Assembly (NCBI RefSeq): GCF_023184515.1
Contig: NZ_JAAHBP010000007.1
Coordinates: 1 to 64,000 of the forward strand
From: Streptomyces sp. D2-8
GTDB taxonomy: Bacteria > Actinomycetota > Actinomycetes > Streptomycetales > Streptomycetaceae
Direction of reading: 5' to 3'
DNA: 64,000 nucleotides
Part shown: positions 1 through 10,445 of the stretch, one piece after another
Layout of the letters: each line of letters opens with the position of its first letter
How positions within the stretch are numbered: the first letter of the stretch is position 1
The notes under the pieces: generated by a model
Told to the model about the DNA's origin: nothing
The model's database searches: none
What the model saw: the letters and a program-made list of their open reading frames with translations, nothing else
Translations under genes and position numbers: made by a program

Positions 1-300
1 GGCACGCTGTTGAGTTCTCAAGAAACGGTCGCTTCCTTTGTACTCACCCTCTCGGGCTTTCCTCCGGGCGCTTCCCTTCGGTCTTGCGTTTCCGACTCTA
101 TCAGATCTTTTCGATCCGATTTCCTCGGTGCTTTCCAGGTTCCCGCTTCCGCGTTTCCCTTTCCGGCGGTTCCGACTTTATCAGAAGTTTCGGGCCGGAT
201 TGACCGGCCGCTCGTTTCCGATTCATCGGGAGAGGCTTCACTGAAATCAGAGTTTCAAGAAGCAGATAGACGTTCACTCTCGCTGGTCCGGGACTAGAGC
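1..300 (-). promoter_or_regulatory. rRNA operon leader with tandem promoters (minus strand, reading out of the window)
   Basis: Read on the minus strand, this stretch ends with a run containing TTGAGAACTCAACAGCGTGCC-like sequence that I recognise as the Streptomyces leader just upstream of 16S rRNA. It holds a 16-bp motif twice, at 90-105 and 170-185 (plus-strand TTCCGACTYTATCAGA, one mismatch), 80 bp apart. Each copy supplies a minus-strand -10-like hexamer: TAGAGT at 100-95 and TAAAGT at 180-175. Tandem promoters of this kind are known for Streptomyces rrn operons. The 16S gene itself would begin left of base 1 and is not seen. No protein-coding ORF here is credible. Confidence 0.75.
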
Positions 301-321
301 CCATCTCCAGACAACTGTTCA

Positions 322-350
322 AATCTACCTCCCCACACTTGCCGTGTCAA
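322..350 (-). promoter_or_regulatory. Strong sigma-70-type promoter, probably the distal rrn promoter
   Basis: On the minus strand TTGACA (350-345) and TAGATT (327-322) are separated by exactly 17 bp, close to the HrdB consensus. It points toward the rRNA leader at 1-300 and not toward the spoIIM-like gene, which runs the same way but ends at 424. It is therefore best read as the most upstream promoter of the tandem rrn array. Interval 351-423 shows nothing else I can identify. Confidence 0.6.
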
Positions 351-423
351 CGGCTCCTGTGGGGCGAAGAGGACACTAGCAGCTGAACGGTGGTGGTCGC
401 ACATCCGGCGGTCGTGGGGGCGA

Positions 424-1431
424 TCAGGCGGCTGTGGGGACGGTCGCGCTGCGTTCCGCTGCCTCGACGTCACCGGTCTCTCCGGCACGGGCCGCCCTGC
501 CGCCCAGGACGTAGACGTAGGCCAGGAAGGCCACTTCGGCGGCGACCCCGATGCTGATGCGGGCCCAGGTGGGGAGGCCGGACGGGGTGACGAAGCCTTC
601 GATGGCGCCGGAGATGAAGAGGACGACGGCGAGGCCGATGGCCATGCCTATGGCGGCTCGGCCCTCTTCCGCGAGAGCCGTGCGCCGCGTACGGGGGCCC
701 GGGTCGATGAGAGTCCAGCCCAGGCGCAGGCCGGTGCCGGCTGCGACGAAGACGGCGGTCAGTTCGAGGAGGCCGTGCGGGAGGATCAGGCCGAGGAACG
801 TGTCGAGGCGACCGGCCGAGGACATCAGGCCCACGCCGATGCCGAGGTTGAGCATGTTCTGGAAGAGGATCCAGAGGACCGGGAGTCCGAGGAAGACCCC
901 CAGGATGAGGCACAGGGCGGCGGCCCAGGCATTGTTCGTCCAGACCTGGGCGGCGAAGCTGGCGGCCGGGTGACTGGAGTAGTACGTCTCGTACTGGCCC
1001 CCGGGGCGGGTGAGCTCGCGCAGCTCGCTGGGCGCCGCGATCGAGCCTTGTACGTCGGGGTGGGTGCCGATCCACCAGCCCAGGAGGGCCGCGACGGCCG
1101 TGGACAGGAGCGCGGTGGGCACCCACCAGTGCCGTGACTTGTAGACGGCGGCGGGGAAGCCGTGGGCGAGGAAGCGCGTGACGTCCCGCCAGGAGGCGCG
1201 TCGGGTGCCCGTCACGGCATTACGCGCGCGTGCCACGAGTTGGCTGAGCCGGCCGGTCAGCTGCGGGTCGGGGGCGCTGGACTGGATCAGGGAGAGGTGC
1301 GTCGCGGTGCGCTGGTAGAGGGTGACGAGTTCGTCGGCTTCGGCGCCGTTGAGTCGGCGCTGGCGGCGGAGCAGGGCTTCAAGGCGGTCCCATTCCGCTC
1401 GGTGGGCGGAGACGAAGACGTCGAGGTCCAT
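424..1431 (-). CDS. SpoIIM-family (stage II sporulation protein M) integral membrane protein
   Basis: 335 residues. A charged cytoplasmic N-terminal part (about 1-105, rich in Arg and Glu) is followed by several membrane segments, visible around residues 107-127, 170-215, 220-245 and 260-325. This is the usual layout of the SpoIIM/DUF95 family. The family is named after a Bacillus sporulation membrane protein, but most actinobacterial members have unknown roles. It is divergent from an RDD-family gene at 1560 across 128 bp. This pairing of SpoIIM and RDD membrane proteins is common in actinobacteria and suggests joint function at the membrane, which is inference. The ATG start follows the family length. 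Confidence 0.8.
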   Translation of the reverse strand: MDLDVFVSAHRAEWDRLEALLRRQRRLNGAEADELVTLYQRTATHLSLIQSSAPDPQLTGRLSQLVARARNAVTGTRRASWRDVTRFLAHGFPAAVYKSRHWWVPTALLSTAVAALLGWWIGTHPDVQGSIAAPSELRELTRPGGQYETYYSSHPAASFAAQVWTNNAWAAALCLILGVFLGLPVLWILFQNMLNLGIGVGLMSSAGRLDTFLGLILPHGLLELTAVFVAAGTGLRLGWTLIDPGPRTRRTALAEEGRAAIGMAIGLAVVLFISGAIEGFVTPSGLPTWARISIGVAAEVAFLAYVYVLGGRAARAGETGDVEAAERSATVPTAA

Positions 1432-1559
1432 CGGTGTGCCTGCTCCTCGGCTGGTCGTCGGAGGCTCGTCGTGGATCAGCTTGTCGTACTGCGGCGCGAT
1501 GCGCCCTCAGCTTGGCAGACTGGCCCTGTCGGGGGCAGGGCAGGGGAAGGACGGCGGGC

Positions 1560-2525
1560 GTGAGTGAGCTGGTGACGGGCGAGGCTGTGGCGTTGGAGCT
1601 GCGCCCAGCGAGGCTGCCCAGCAGGGCGCTGGCCGTGCTGCTCGATCTGGTGGCGGCCATGGCGGTCTACGTCGCGGTGACCATCGCGCTGGTCGCTTCC
1701 ACGGCCTCCCTCGACGAGGCGGCGCAGACGGCGCTGTCGATCGCGACGTTCGTTCTCGTGCTGGTGGGCGGGCCGATCGCGGTGGAGACGCTCAGTCACG
1801 GGCGGTCGCTCGGGAAGATGGCGTGCGGGCTGCGTGTGGTGCGGGACGACGGAGGCCCGATCCGGTTCCGGCATGCGCTGGTGAGGGGCTTGATCGGCGT
1901 GATCGAGATCCTCATGACTTTCGGGGTCGTCGCCTGTATCGCCTCGTTCGTCTCGGCGCGGGGACGGCGGCTGGGGGATGTGTTCGCGGGGACGCTCGTC
2001 GTCCGGGAGCGGATCCCGGTCGCCCGGACCGGTTTTGTACCGCCTCCTCCGCCCTGGCTGGCAGGACGGTTCTCGGGGCTCGATCTGTCCGCGGTTCCGG
2101 ACGGGCTGTGGCTCGCCGTCCGGCAGTACCTGACGCGCATGCAGCAGCTGGATCCGCAGGTGGGCTGGTCGATGGCGGAGCGGCTGGCGTCGGATCTGGC
2201 GGAGCGTACGGGGGCTCCGGTGCCGCAGGGTGTGCCGCCGGCGGCGTATCTGGCGGCGGTCGTGCAGGAACGGCAGGCGCGGGAAGCCCGGCGGGCTTTC
2301 GGGAGCGATGCGGCCCAGGCGGCCTCGTCGGCCGCGGCCCCGGTGGCAAACGGCCCTATCCCTACGGCCGAGGCTCAGGCGGTGGGCGGTGCCCCGGCTG
2401 CCTACGGGCCGCCGGCCGGGGCGCCCGGGGTGGCTCCCGAGCCGTCCGACGGAGGCCGGCCTGCGGAGTCGCCGGGGGTTTCGGCGGGTGAGCGGCCCGG
2501 CACCGGGTTCGTGCCGCCGGCGTAG
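1560..2525 (+). CDS. RDD-family membrane protein
   Basis: 321 residues from GTG 1560. I chose this start because GGGGAAGGAC lies just upstream and because the residues before it are not family-like. The RDD domain covers about residues 15-165, with membrane segments near 25-50, 55-80 and 110-140, and the early Arg and Asp (SRALAVLLDLV) typical of the family. The C-terminal third is Ala/Pro/Gly-rich, probably disordered and cytoplasmic. RDD proteins are poorly understood and some take part in ion or solute transport. It shares a divergent promoter region with the SpoIIM-like gene. Confidence 0.75.
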   Translation: MSELVTGEAVALELRPARLPSRALAVLLDLVAAMAVYVAVTIALVASTASLDEAAQTALSIATFVLVLVGGPIAVETLSHGRSLGKMACGLRVVRDDGGPIRFRHALVRGLIGVIEILMTFGVVACIASFVSARGRRLGDVFAGTLVVRERIPVARTGFVPPPPPWLAGRFSGLDLSAVPDGLWLAVRQYLTRMQQLDPQVGWSMAERLASDLAERTGAPVPQGVPPAAYLAAVVQERQAREARRAFGSDAAQAASSAAAPVANGPIPTAEAQAVGGAPAAYGPPAGAPGVAPEPSDGGRPAESPGVSAGERPGTGFVPPA

Positions 2526-2565
2526 TGGAGGGCGGGGCCGGGCCGGCCCCGGCACGGCTGCCTGC

Positions 2566-3180
2566 TCAGGTGAACACCGACGGCGGTGACTCCAGGTCCT
2601 CGAGCTCGATGCCGGGGGCCGCGAGCACCACGTCTCCGGCGATGTGCACGGTGTGCTGCTCGCCCGTGTCCAGGGCTGTGACCTGGTATTCGTCCACGGT
2701 CAGAGGGCCGTTGTCAGTGGCGTGTGCTTCGCTTTTCACCAAGGCCCAGGACTGGTCGACGGTGCGTGGGGCGAGGACCGGGTCCGTGAAGGCGACGAGG
2801 CGTACGCGGGTGGCGGCCGCGGAGGGGGTGAGGCGCAGGAGACGGGTGGTGGCGACGAGGAATGCCGGGGACGTGCCGGTGAAGGCGTGGGCGCGCACAG
2901 TGCCTTCGGTGGCCTCGGTCCCGGTGGGGTCGGTGCGGACCCAGGTGACGCCGTCGAGGGCGGCGCCGCGGACCTGCCAGGCGGCGGCGTGGAGTTCGAG
3001 GCGGATGGGGCGGCCGAGTGCGTCGAGGGTGAGGTCGACGGAGCCGTGGTGATCGCCCGAGGGGGTGGTCAGCTGGGATACGTAGCGCCAGCCGGAGGGG
3101 CCGGGGGCGCACTGGAAGTGTTCTTCTGCGAGGGGGGTGTGATCGTGCGGATCGTGGAGCGAATAGCGGCCGCGGGGCAT
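2566..3180 (-). CDS. Conserved hypothetical protein
   Basis: 204 residues from ATG 3180, which starts MPRGRYSLHDPHDHTPL. An upstream in-frame start at 3246 would add a Pro/Arg-rich stretch that looks non-coding. I see no signal peptide or membrane segment. The protein alternates beta-like stretches (YVSQLTTPSGDHHGSVDLTLD, then an LVAFTDPV region) and looks like an all-beta domain. I do not recognise the family and assign no function. It lies directly downstream of ahcY on the same strand, but a strong hairpin at 3231-3265 separates them, so co-transcription would need read-through. Confidence 0.6.
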   Translation of the reverse strand: MPRGRYSLHDPHDHTPLAEEHFQCAPGPSGWRYVSQLTTPSGDHHGSVDLTLDALGRPIRLELHAAAWQVRGAALDGVTWVRTDPTGTEATEGTVRAHAFTGTSPAFLVATTRLLRLTPSAAATRVRLVAFTDPVLAPRTVDQSWALVKSEAHATDNGPLTVDEYQVTALDTGEQHTVHIAGDVVLAAPGIELEDLESPPSVFT

Positions 3181-3230
3181 GGGGGTCCTGGGTCCTGACG
3201 GGCTGGGCCGGTCGCTGGTCCGTCGAACGG

Positions 3231-3265
3231 GGCAGGCCCCCGGCACGGGGGTGCGGGGGCCTGCC
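3231..3265 (-). terminator. Hairpin terminator after ahcY
   Basis: Perfect 12-bp inverted repeat, GGCAGGCCCCCG at 3231-3242 and its complement at 3254-3265, with an 11-nt loop. It lies about 50 bp past the ahcY stop. There is no T-run, as is usual for GC-rich actinobacterial terminators. Confidence 0.65.
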
Positions 3266-3312
3266 TCGGAGATCTGACCGGCAGTGAACGACCGGCAGCG
3301 GTGCTGCTCGGC

Positions 3313-5109
<1,797 letters not shown>

Positions 5110-5138
5110 GGGGCCCGCCGAGTGGTTCGGCGGGCCCC
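5110..5138 (-). terminator. Hairpin terminator after the CDF transporter
   Basis: Perfect 12-bp stem GGGGCCCGCCGA (5110-5121) with its complement at 5127-5138 and a 5-nt loop, 20 bp beyond the stop at 5159. It isolates the CDF gene from ahcY. Confidence 0.8.
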
Positions 5139-5158
5139 GTGGGCCGGAGAGGAAGGGG

Positions 5159-6139
5159 TCAGTGGTCGGTGGGCTCGAGGGCCGGGCCGCCCGGGGAGGC
5201 CTCGGGGTCGGAGCCCTTGGCGGCTTCCTTCTCGCTGTAGACGTCCGGCTCGAGGTAGATCACGCGGGCGATCGGGACGGCGTCGCGGATGCGGGCCTCG
5301 GCGGCGTCGATGGCGGCAGCGATCTCGGAGGCCGTGTCGTCGTGCTGGACTGCGATCTTGGCTGCGACGAGGAGTTCCTCGGGGCCGAGGTGGAGCGTGC
5401 GCATGTGGATGATGCGGGTGACGGTGTCGCCGTCGACGAGGGCGGTCTCGATCTTCTGGGTCTCCTCGACGCCGGCGGACTCTCCGAGCAGCAGCGACTT
5501 GGTCTCGGCGGCGAGGACCAGGGCGATCAGGATGAGCAGGATGCCGATGCAGAGGGTGCCGATGCCGTCCCAGACGCTGTCGCCGGTGAGCAGGGCGAGG
5601 CCGACGCCGCCGAGCGCGAGGATCAGACCGACGAGGGCGCCGAGGTCCTCCAGGAGGACGACCGGGAGTTCGGGGGCCTTGGCGTGGCGGACGAACTCCT
5701 TCCAGGAGCGCTTGCCCCGCAGGACGTTGGACTCCTTGATGGCCGTGCGGAAGGAGAAGGTCTCGGCGATGATCGCGAAGACGAGGACGCCGACCGGCCA
5801 GTACCAGTTCGTCAGCTCGTGCGGGTGCTTGATCTTCTCGTAGCCCTCGTAGAGGGCGAACATGCCGCCGACCGAGAAGAGGACGATGGAGACGAGGAAG
5901 GCGTAGATGTAGCGCTCGCGGCCGTAGCCGAAGGGGTGTTGCGGGGTGGCCTCGCGCTTGGCCTTCTTGCCGCCGAGCAGGAGCAGCGCCTGGTTGCCGG
6001 AGTCGGCGAGCGAGTGGACGGACTCGGCGAGCATCGACGACGAGCCGCTGAAGAGGAACGCCACGAACTTCGCTACCGCGATCGCGAGGTTGGCGACCAG
6101 TGCCGCCACGATCGCCTTGGTGCCGCCTGACGCGCTCAT
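5159..6139 (-). CDS. Cation diffusion facilitator (CDF) family transporter
   Basis: 326 residues from ATG 6139 (MSASGGTKAIVAALVANLAI). The longer form from 6232 adds a basic tail with no family match. The first membrane helix and the SMLAESVHSLADSGNQALLLLG segment carry the CDF metal-site pattern (Glu/Ser/Asp in helix 2). HPFGYGRERYIYAF follows, then more helices near residues 85-105, 110-130, 165-190 and 195-215. The C-terminal cytoplasmic domain (about 225-310) has the ferredoxin-like fold expected of the family. CDF proteins usually export zinc, iron, cobalt or manganese by proton antiport, and the metal cannot be read from this sequence. Confidence 0.85.
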   Translation of the reverse strand: MSASGGTKAIVAALVANLAIAVAKFVAFLFSGSSSMLAESVHSLADSGNQALLLLGGKKAKREATPQHPFGYGRERYIYAFLVSIVLFSVGGMFALYEGYEKIKHPHELTNWYWPVGVLVFAIIAETFSFRTAIKESNVLRGKRSWKEFVRHAKAPELPVVLLEDLGALVGLILALGGVGLALLTGDSVWDGIGTLCIGILLILIALVLAAETKSLLLGESAGVEETQKIETALVDGDTVTRIIHMRTLHLGPEELLVAAKIAVQHDDTASEIAAAIDAAEARIRDAVPIARVIYLEPDVYSEKEAAKGSDPEASPGGPALEPTDH

Positions 6140-6289
6140 ATGTCCGCGTTGTCCCTTCGTACGCCGTTCCAGGGCCGGGATGCCGCCTTGGTGCGGCGCC
6201 CGTGGCTTTGCCCGTGCTTGACGGTGGGCCATTGTTGCAGCCCGCTCGGGCCGCGGTGCTTCAGGTCAACAGCACGGGGTGCATCGCGG

Positions 6290-7441
6290 TCAGGCGACGA
6301 CGGTGGCCCGGAAGAGCGTTCCCGTTCCGGACACTTCGGCCTTTTCGCCGGCCGGGACGAAGACGGACCCGCCCGGGGCCAGGTCGTGTTCGCCGGCCCG
6401 GACGGTGCCGGCCGTGCAGAGCAGGATCTGCGGGGTCGGGCGGGTGAGGTCGTGGGCGGCGCCCGCCTCGGCGAGGACGTAGCGGGAGAGGCGGAACTCG
6501 TCGATGGGGGTCTCGTAGACCTCCTCGCCGTCCGGGGAGGCCTCGGGGCGCAGGACGCCGGGGTCGCTGGGAAGGAAGCGGACGATGCGCAGGAGTTCGG
6601 GGACGTCGACGTGCTTGGGGGTCAGGCCGCAGCGCAGGACGTTGTCGGAGTTGGCCATGATCTCCACGCCGAGGCCGTCGAGGTAGGCGTGCGGGATGCC
6701 GGCGCCGAGGTACAGGGCCTCGCCGGGCTGGAGCCGCACGTGGTTCAGCAGCATCGCGGCGATGACGCCGGGGTCGCCCGGGTAGTGGTGGGCGATGTCG
6801 GCGTAGGGGGCGTAGGCGCCGCCGAGGCGGGTGCAGGCGGTCGCCGCCTCCGCGACCGTGCGGGACATCTCGTCGGGGTCGGCGGTGAGGATCGCCGTGA
6901 GGACCTCGCGCAGGGCGGCGTCCTCGGGGTGGGCGTGCAGCAGGTCGACGTAGGGCTTGAGGGAGTCGACCCCGAGGTCGTCGAGCAGGGCCGCGGCCTC
7001 CAGCGGGTCGCGGAAGCCGCACAGGCCGTCGAACTCGGTGAGGGCGCAGATCAGTTCGGGCTTGTGGTTGGCGTCCTTGTAGTTGCGGTGCGGGGCGTCC
7101 ACGGGGATGCCGCGGCGCTCCTCGTCCGCGTAGCCCTCCTTCGCCTGCGCGAGGTCGGGGTGGACCTGGAGGGAGAGGGGGGCCCCGGCGGCGAGGAGCT
7201 TGAGGAGGAAGGGCAGCCGGGGGCCGAACTTGGCGACGGCGGCGGGTCCGAGTTCCTTCTCGGGGTCGGCGTCGACGACCTCGACGAGCGTGCCCCGGGC
7301 GGTGCGCGAGGGTGCGCCCGGGTGGGCGCCCATCCACATCTCCGCCTGCGGCTCGCCGGTCGGTTCGACGCCGAGCAGCTGCGGGATGGCGGTCGGGGAA
7401 CCCCAGGCGTAGGGGCGGATGGTGTTGTCGAGGCGGTCCAT
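6290..7441 (-). CDS. manA: Mannose-6-phosphate isomerase, class I
   Basis: 383 residues, ATG 7441. It interconverts fructose-6-phosphate and mannose-6-phosphate, feeding mannose metabolism and mannosylated glycoconjugates. Seen: N-terminal RPYAWGSPTAIPQLLG, the zinc/substrate motif SLQVHPDLAQAKEGY, and the signature YLGAGIPHAYLDGLGVEIMANSDN with its Glu and His metal ligands. The C-terminal jelly-roll ends with the AGGxVFVPAG-like strand. The next minus-strand gene upstream is the SIS protein only 55 bp away, and manB lies further up, so these form a mannose block that is probably an operon. Confidence 0.95.
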   Translation of the reverse strand: MDRLDNTIRPYAWGSPTAIPQLLGVEPTGEPQAEMWMGAHPGAPSRTARGTLVEVVDADPEKELGPAAVAKFGPRLPFLLKLLAAGAPLSLQVHPDLAQAKEGYADEERRGIPVDAPHRNYKDANHKPELICALTEFDGLCGFRDPLEAAALLDDLGVDSLKPYVDLLHAHPEDAALREVLTAILTADPDEMSRTVAEAATACTRLGGAYAPYADIAHHYPGDPGVIAAMLLNHVRLQPGEALYLGAGIPHAYLDGLGVEIMANSDNVLRCGLTPKHVDVPELLRIVRFLPSDPGVLRPEASPDGEEVYETPIDEFRLSRYVLAEAGAAHDLTRPTPQILLCTAGTVRAGEHDLAPGGSVFVPAGEKAEVSGTGTLFRATVVA

Positions 7442-7496
7442 GCGGTTCTCTCTGGGTGTGCGGGGGTGCGGGCGCGTCAGGGTGTCCCGGGCAAGA

Positions 7497-8624
7497 TCAG
7501 GCCCTCGAGGCGAGCGCCAGGTAAACCGCGGCGAAATCCGTGATGGCGATCAGTTCCGCGAGGGTCTCCAGTTCGCCGCCCTCCTCCGGTTCCAGTTCGC
7601 TGATCGGTGTGTCGTGGCTGAGGGCGAGGTCGCGGGCGCCGGGGGCGGCGGTGAGGCCGCCGATCGGGCGGTCGCGGAGCAGCACCACGCGCGCGTGCAG
7701 GGCGGGTGCTTCCTCGACGCGGTCGCGGAAGAAGTCGTCGGGGTCGGCGCTGGCGGCCAGCGGGCCGGCGAGGAGGGCGCTGTGGGCGGCGAGGGCCTCG
7801 GGGAGTTCGGCGACGACCGCGGGGGTGCCGGACAGTTCGGCGAGGGCGGCGGCGAAGCGGCGGCCGGCCGGGCCGGCCGAGGTGCCCTCGGTCCAGACGA
7901 TCGGGAGCGCGTCGGCGAGTTCGGCGGCCAGGGTCTTGGCGGCGTTGCTGTAGGTGGCGATGGCCGGGCCGCAGCGTTCGGCGACGCGGTCGAGGCGGTC
8001 GGCGACCTTGCCAAGGGCGTCCGGCGGGGCGGCGAGCACGCCCGTGCGGTCCAGGAGCGCGAGCAGCGGGGTGAGCAGGGCCCACAGGACGCCGGGGGCG
8101 GACGCGGCGAGGGGCTCGTCCTGGTCGTACGGGGCGGTCGCCATGGGCACGAACAGGCCGTGCGAGCCCTGGACGGCGTCGGCGAGCGGGGTACGGGCGG
8201 GGGCCACGGCGACGACGGTGCAGCCCCGGCGGTAGGCCTGCTCGGCGAGGAGGGACAGGCCGGGTTCGGTGCCGTCCGGGGTGGTGATCAGCAGGAGGTC
8301 GACGGAGCCGACCCAGCCGGGCAGTTCCCAGCGCAGGGCGCCCGCGGCGGGGGCGACGCCGGTGGGGGCGAGGCGGGTGACCGGACTGCCGGCACCGGCG
8401 AGCGTGCCGATGAAGTCGGCGGCGTGGGTGGCCGCGGCACCCGGGCCGGCGATGAGCACCGCGCGGGGACGGCCGTCCGGCTTGAGGTCGTTGACGCCCG
8501 CCTCGGCGGCATGGCGGGCGGCCGTGCGGACGCGGGCGCCGGCTTCTGCGGCGCCGCGGAGCAGGCCGCGGTGGTCGGCCTCGGCGAGGCCCTCCGGGGA
8601 GTCGAGCAGCGATTCGTCGAGCAT
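7497..8624 (-). CDS. SIS-domain protein, phosphoglucose/phosphomannose isomerase-like
   Basis: 375 residues from ATG 8624 (MLDESLLDSPEGLAEADHRG), with GGGAAG nine bases upstream. An alternative start at 8702 adds 26 residues. Two SIS-like halves are visible: a first sugar-binding-like half with VLIAGPGAAATHAADFIGTL and LLLITTPDGTEPG (about residues 65-180), and a C-terminal half matching the bifunctional phosphoglucose/phosphomannose isomerase C-terminal domain (IVWTEGTSAGPAGRRFA; DFFRDRVEE). Archaeal relatives isomerise glucose-6-P and mannose-6-P. The place between manA and manB fits a mannose-pathway role, but activity is inferred. It could instead be a sugar-phosphate-sensing regulator. 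Confidence 0.75.
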   Translation of the reverse strand: MLDESLLDSPEGLAEADHRGLLRGAAEAGARVRTAARHAAEAGVNDLKPDGRPRAVLIAGPGAAATHAADFIGTLAGAGSPVTRLAPTGVAPAAGALRWELPGWVGSVDLLLITTPDGTEPGLSLLAEQAYRRGCTVVAVAPARTPLADAVQGSHGLFVPMATAPYDQDEPLAASAPGVLWALLTPLLALLDRTGVLAAPPDALGKVADRLDRVAERCGPAIATYSNAAKTLAAELADALPIVWTEGTSAGPAGRRFAAALAELSGTPAVVAELPEALAAHSALLAGPLAASADPDDFFRDRVEEAPALHARVVLLRDRPIGGLTAAPGARDLALSHDTPISELEPEEGGELETLAELIAITDFAAVYLALASRA

Positions 8625-8736
8625 GGGCGGCAGCTTCCCATCGCCGGGGTCCGTTATGAGGGTGTCCTGGATCGTGCCCGCTGTGCCGGGGGCTATGTGC
8701 ACCGAAGTGTCACGCGGGTGCCTGAGCCCCCGCCGG

Positions 8737-8907
8737 TCACGCGGGGCGGCGGGCCTCGTCGACGAGCAGGACGGGGATGCCGTCGCGGACGGGGTAGGCC
8801 AGGCCGCAGCTGGTGTCGGTGCAGATCAGTTCGCTGTCCTGCTCCGTGAGGGGGGAGTGGCAGGCAGGGCAGGCGAGGATCTCGAGGAGGCCGGATTCCA
8901 GGGGCAT
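8737..8907 (-). CDS. Trm112-family small zinc-binding protein
   Basis: 56 residues, ATG 8907, with a very good ribosome site GGAGGAAA eight bases upstream. The protein begins [20 protein letters not shown], carries a second Cys pair (ICTDTSCG) and ends with [14 protein letters not shown]. The CPAC plus C-x4-C pattern and the [12 protein letters not shown] strand are diagnostic of the UPF0434/Trm112 family. In eukaryotes and archaea Trm112 activates several methyltransferases; bacterial members also appear to bind methyltransferases. It lies between manB (70 bp upstream) and the SIS gene, apparently in the same operon. The link to mannose metabolism is positional only. Confidence 0.85.
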   Translation of the reverse strand: MPLESGLLEILACPACHSPLTEQDSELICTDTSCGLAYPVRDGIPVLLVDEARRPA

Positions 8908-8977
8908 AGGGGTTTCCTCCGAGGTGCGGGCGCTTGGGGTCGTGCCTGGTCAGGTTACCGCCGGTGGGGGTGGGGCC

Positions 8978-10342
8978 TCAGCCCCTGATGATCCCCAGCA
9001 CCTCGTCCCGCACCCGGGCCATGGTCGCGGCGTCCCTCGCCTCGGCGTTCAGGCGCAGCAGCGGTTCCGTGTTGGACGGGCGGACGTTGAACCACCAGTC
9101 GGCGGAGGAGACCGTGAGGCCGTCGAGCTCGTCGAGGGTGATGCCCTCGCGGGCGCCGTACGCGGAGCGGATCGCGGTGAGGCTGGCCTGCTGGTCGGCG
9201 ACCGTGGAGTTGATCTCCCCGGAGCCGGCGTAGCGGTCGTACTGGGCCACGAGGGAGGAGAGGGGGCCGTCCTGGCCGCCCAGGGCCGCCAGGACATGGA
9301 GGGCGGCCAGCATGCCCGTGTCGGCGTTCCAGAAGTCGCGGAAGTAGTAGTGCGCGGAGTGCTCGCCGCCGAAGATCGCGCCGGTGCGGGCCATCTCGGC
9401 CTTGATGAAGGAGTGGCCCACGCGGGTGCGGACCGGGCTGCCGCCGTTCTCCTCGACGACCTCGGGGACCGACCAGGACGTGATCAGGTTGTGGATGATC
9501 GTGCCCTTGCCGCCGTGCCGGGCCAGTTCACGGGAGGCGACCAGGGCGGTGATCGCCGACGGGGAGACCGGCTCGCCGCGCTCGTCGACCACGAAGCAGC
9601 GGTCTGCGTCGCCGTCGAAGGCGAGGCCCAGGTCGGCGCCCTCGTCGCGGACCCGCTTCTGCAGGTCGACGAGGTTGGCCGGGTCCAGGGGGTTGGCCTC
9701 GTGGTTCGGGAAGGTGCCGTCGAGCTCGAAATACATCGGGACCAGCGTCAGGGGCAGGCCGGCGAAGACCTCGGGGACCGTGTGCCCGCCCATGCCGTTG
9801 CCCGCGTCGACGACAACCTTCAGGGGGCGGATGGAGGTCAGGTCGACCAGGGAGCGCAGATGTGCCGCGTAGTCCGACAACGTGTCACGGCCTGTGATGG
9901 TGCCCGCCTTCGCGGCCGGCTCCGGGGCGCCCGACTCGCTCCAGCCCTCCACCAGTTCGCGGATCTCCGTGAGGCCGGTGTCCTGGCCGACCGGGGCGGC
10001 GCCCGAGCGGCACATCTTGATGCCGTTGTACTGCGCCGGGTTGTGGGAGGCGGTGAACATGGCGCCCGGCAGGTTCAGCGCGCCCGAGGCGTAGTAAAGC
10101 TGATCCGTCGAGCAGAGGCCGATCTCCGTCACGTCCGCGCCCAGCGCGGCCGCCCCGCGCGCGAAGGCCCGCGACAGGCCCGGTGAGGAGGGCCGCATGT
10201 CGTGCCCGGTCGCGATGGCGCTCGCGCCGGTGACCTGCACGAAGGCCGCCCCGAAGAGCTCGGCCAGGGACTCGTCCCACTGGTCGGGGACGACCCCGCG
10301 TACGTCGTACGCCTTCACGACCTGCGACAGATCAGCAGCCAC
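8978..10342 (-). CDS. manB: Phosphomannomutase/phosphoglucomutase
   Basis: 454 residues. I chose GTG 10342 because AGGAAGG ends six bases before it; a TTG at 10348 lies inside that site's spacing. The enzyme converts mannose-6-P to mannose-1-P (and often glucose-6-P to glucose-1-P). Seen in order: N-terminal YDVRGV, the phosphoserine loop MFTASHNPAQYNGIK, the magnesium site AFDGDADRCFVVDE, the sugar-binding GGEHSAHYYFRDF, and the phosphate-binding SNTEPLLRLNAEA. All active-site elements of the alpha-D-phosphohexomutase family are present. It heads the minus-strand group manB, Trm112, SIS, manA. Confidence 0.93.
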   Translation of the reverse strand: MAADLSQVVKAYDVRGVVPDQWDESLAELFGAAFVQVTGASAIATGHDMRPSSPGLSRAFARGAAALGADVTEIGLCSTDQLYYASGALNLPGAMFTASHNPAQYNGIKMCRSGAAPVGQDTGLTEIRELVEGWSESGAPEPAAKAGTITGRDTLSDYAAHLRSLVDLTSIRPLKVVVDAGNGMGGHTVPEVFAGLPLTLVPMYFELDGTFPNHEANPLDPANLVDLQKRVRDEGADLGLAFDGDADRCFVVDERGEPVSPSAITALVASRELARHGGKGTIIHNLITSWSVPEVVEENGGSPVRTRVGHSFIKAEMARTGAIFGGEHSAHYYFRDFWNADTGMLAALHVLAALGGQDGPLSSLVAQYDRYAGSGEINSTVADQQASLTAIRSAYGAREGITLDELDGLTVSSADWWFNVRPSNTEPLLRLNAEARDAATMARVRDEVLGIIRG

Positions 10343-10445
10343 GGCCAACCTTCCTGAAAAAGTACTGTCGGTCCGCCCAAACTACCCCTGCCCACCGACA
10401 GCGCGCTGGGCGGACGCCCGGAGGACTCCCTGCCGTAGCCTCAGG

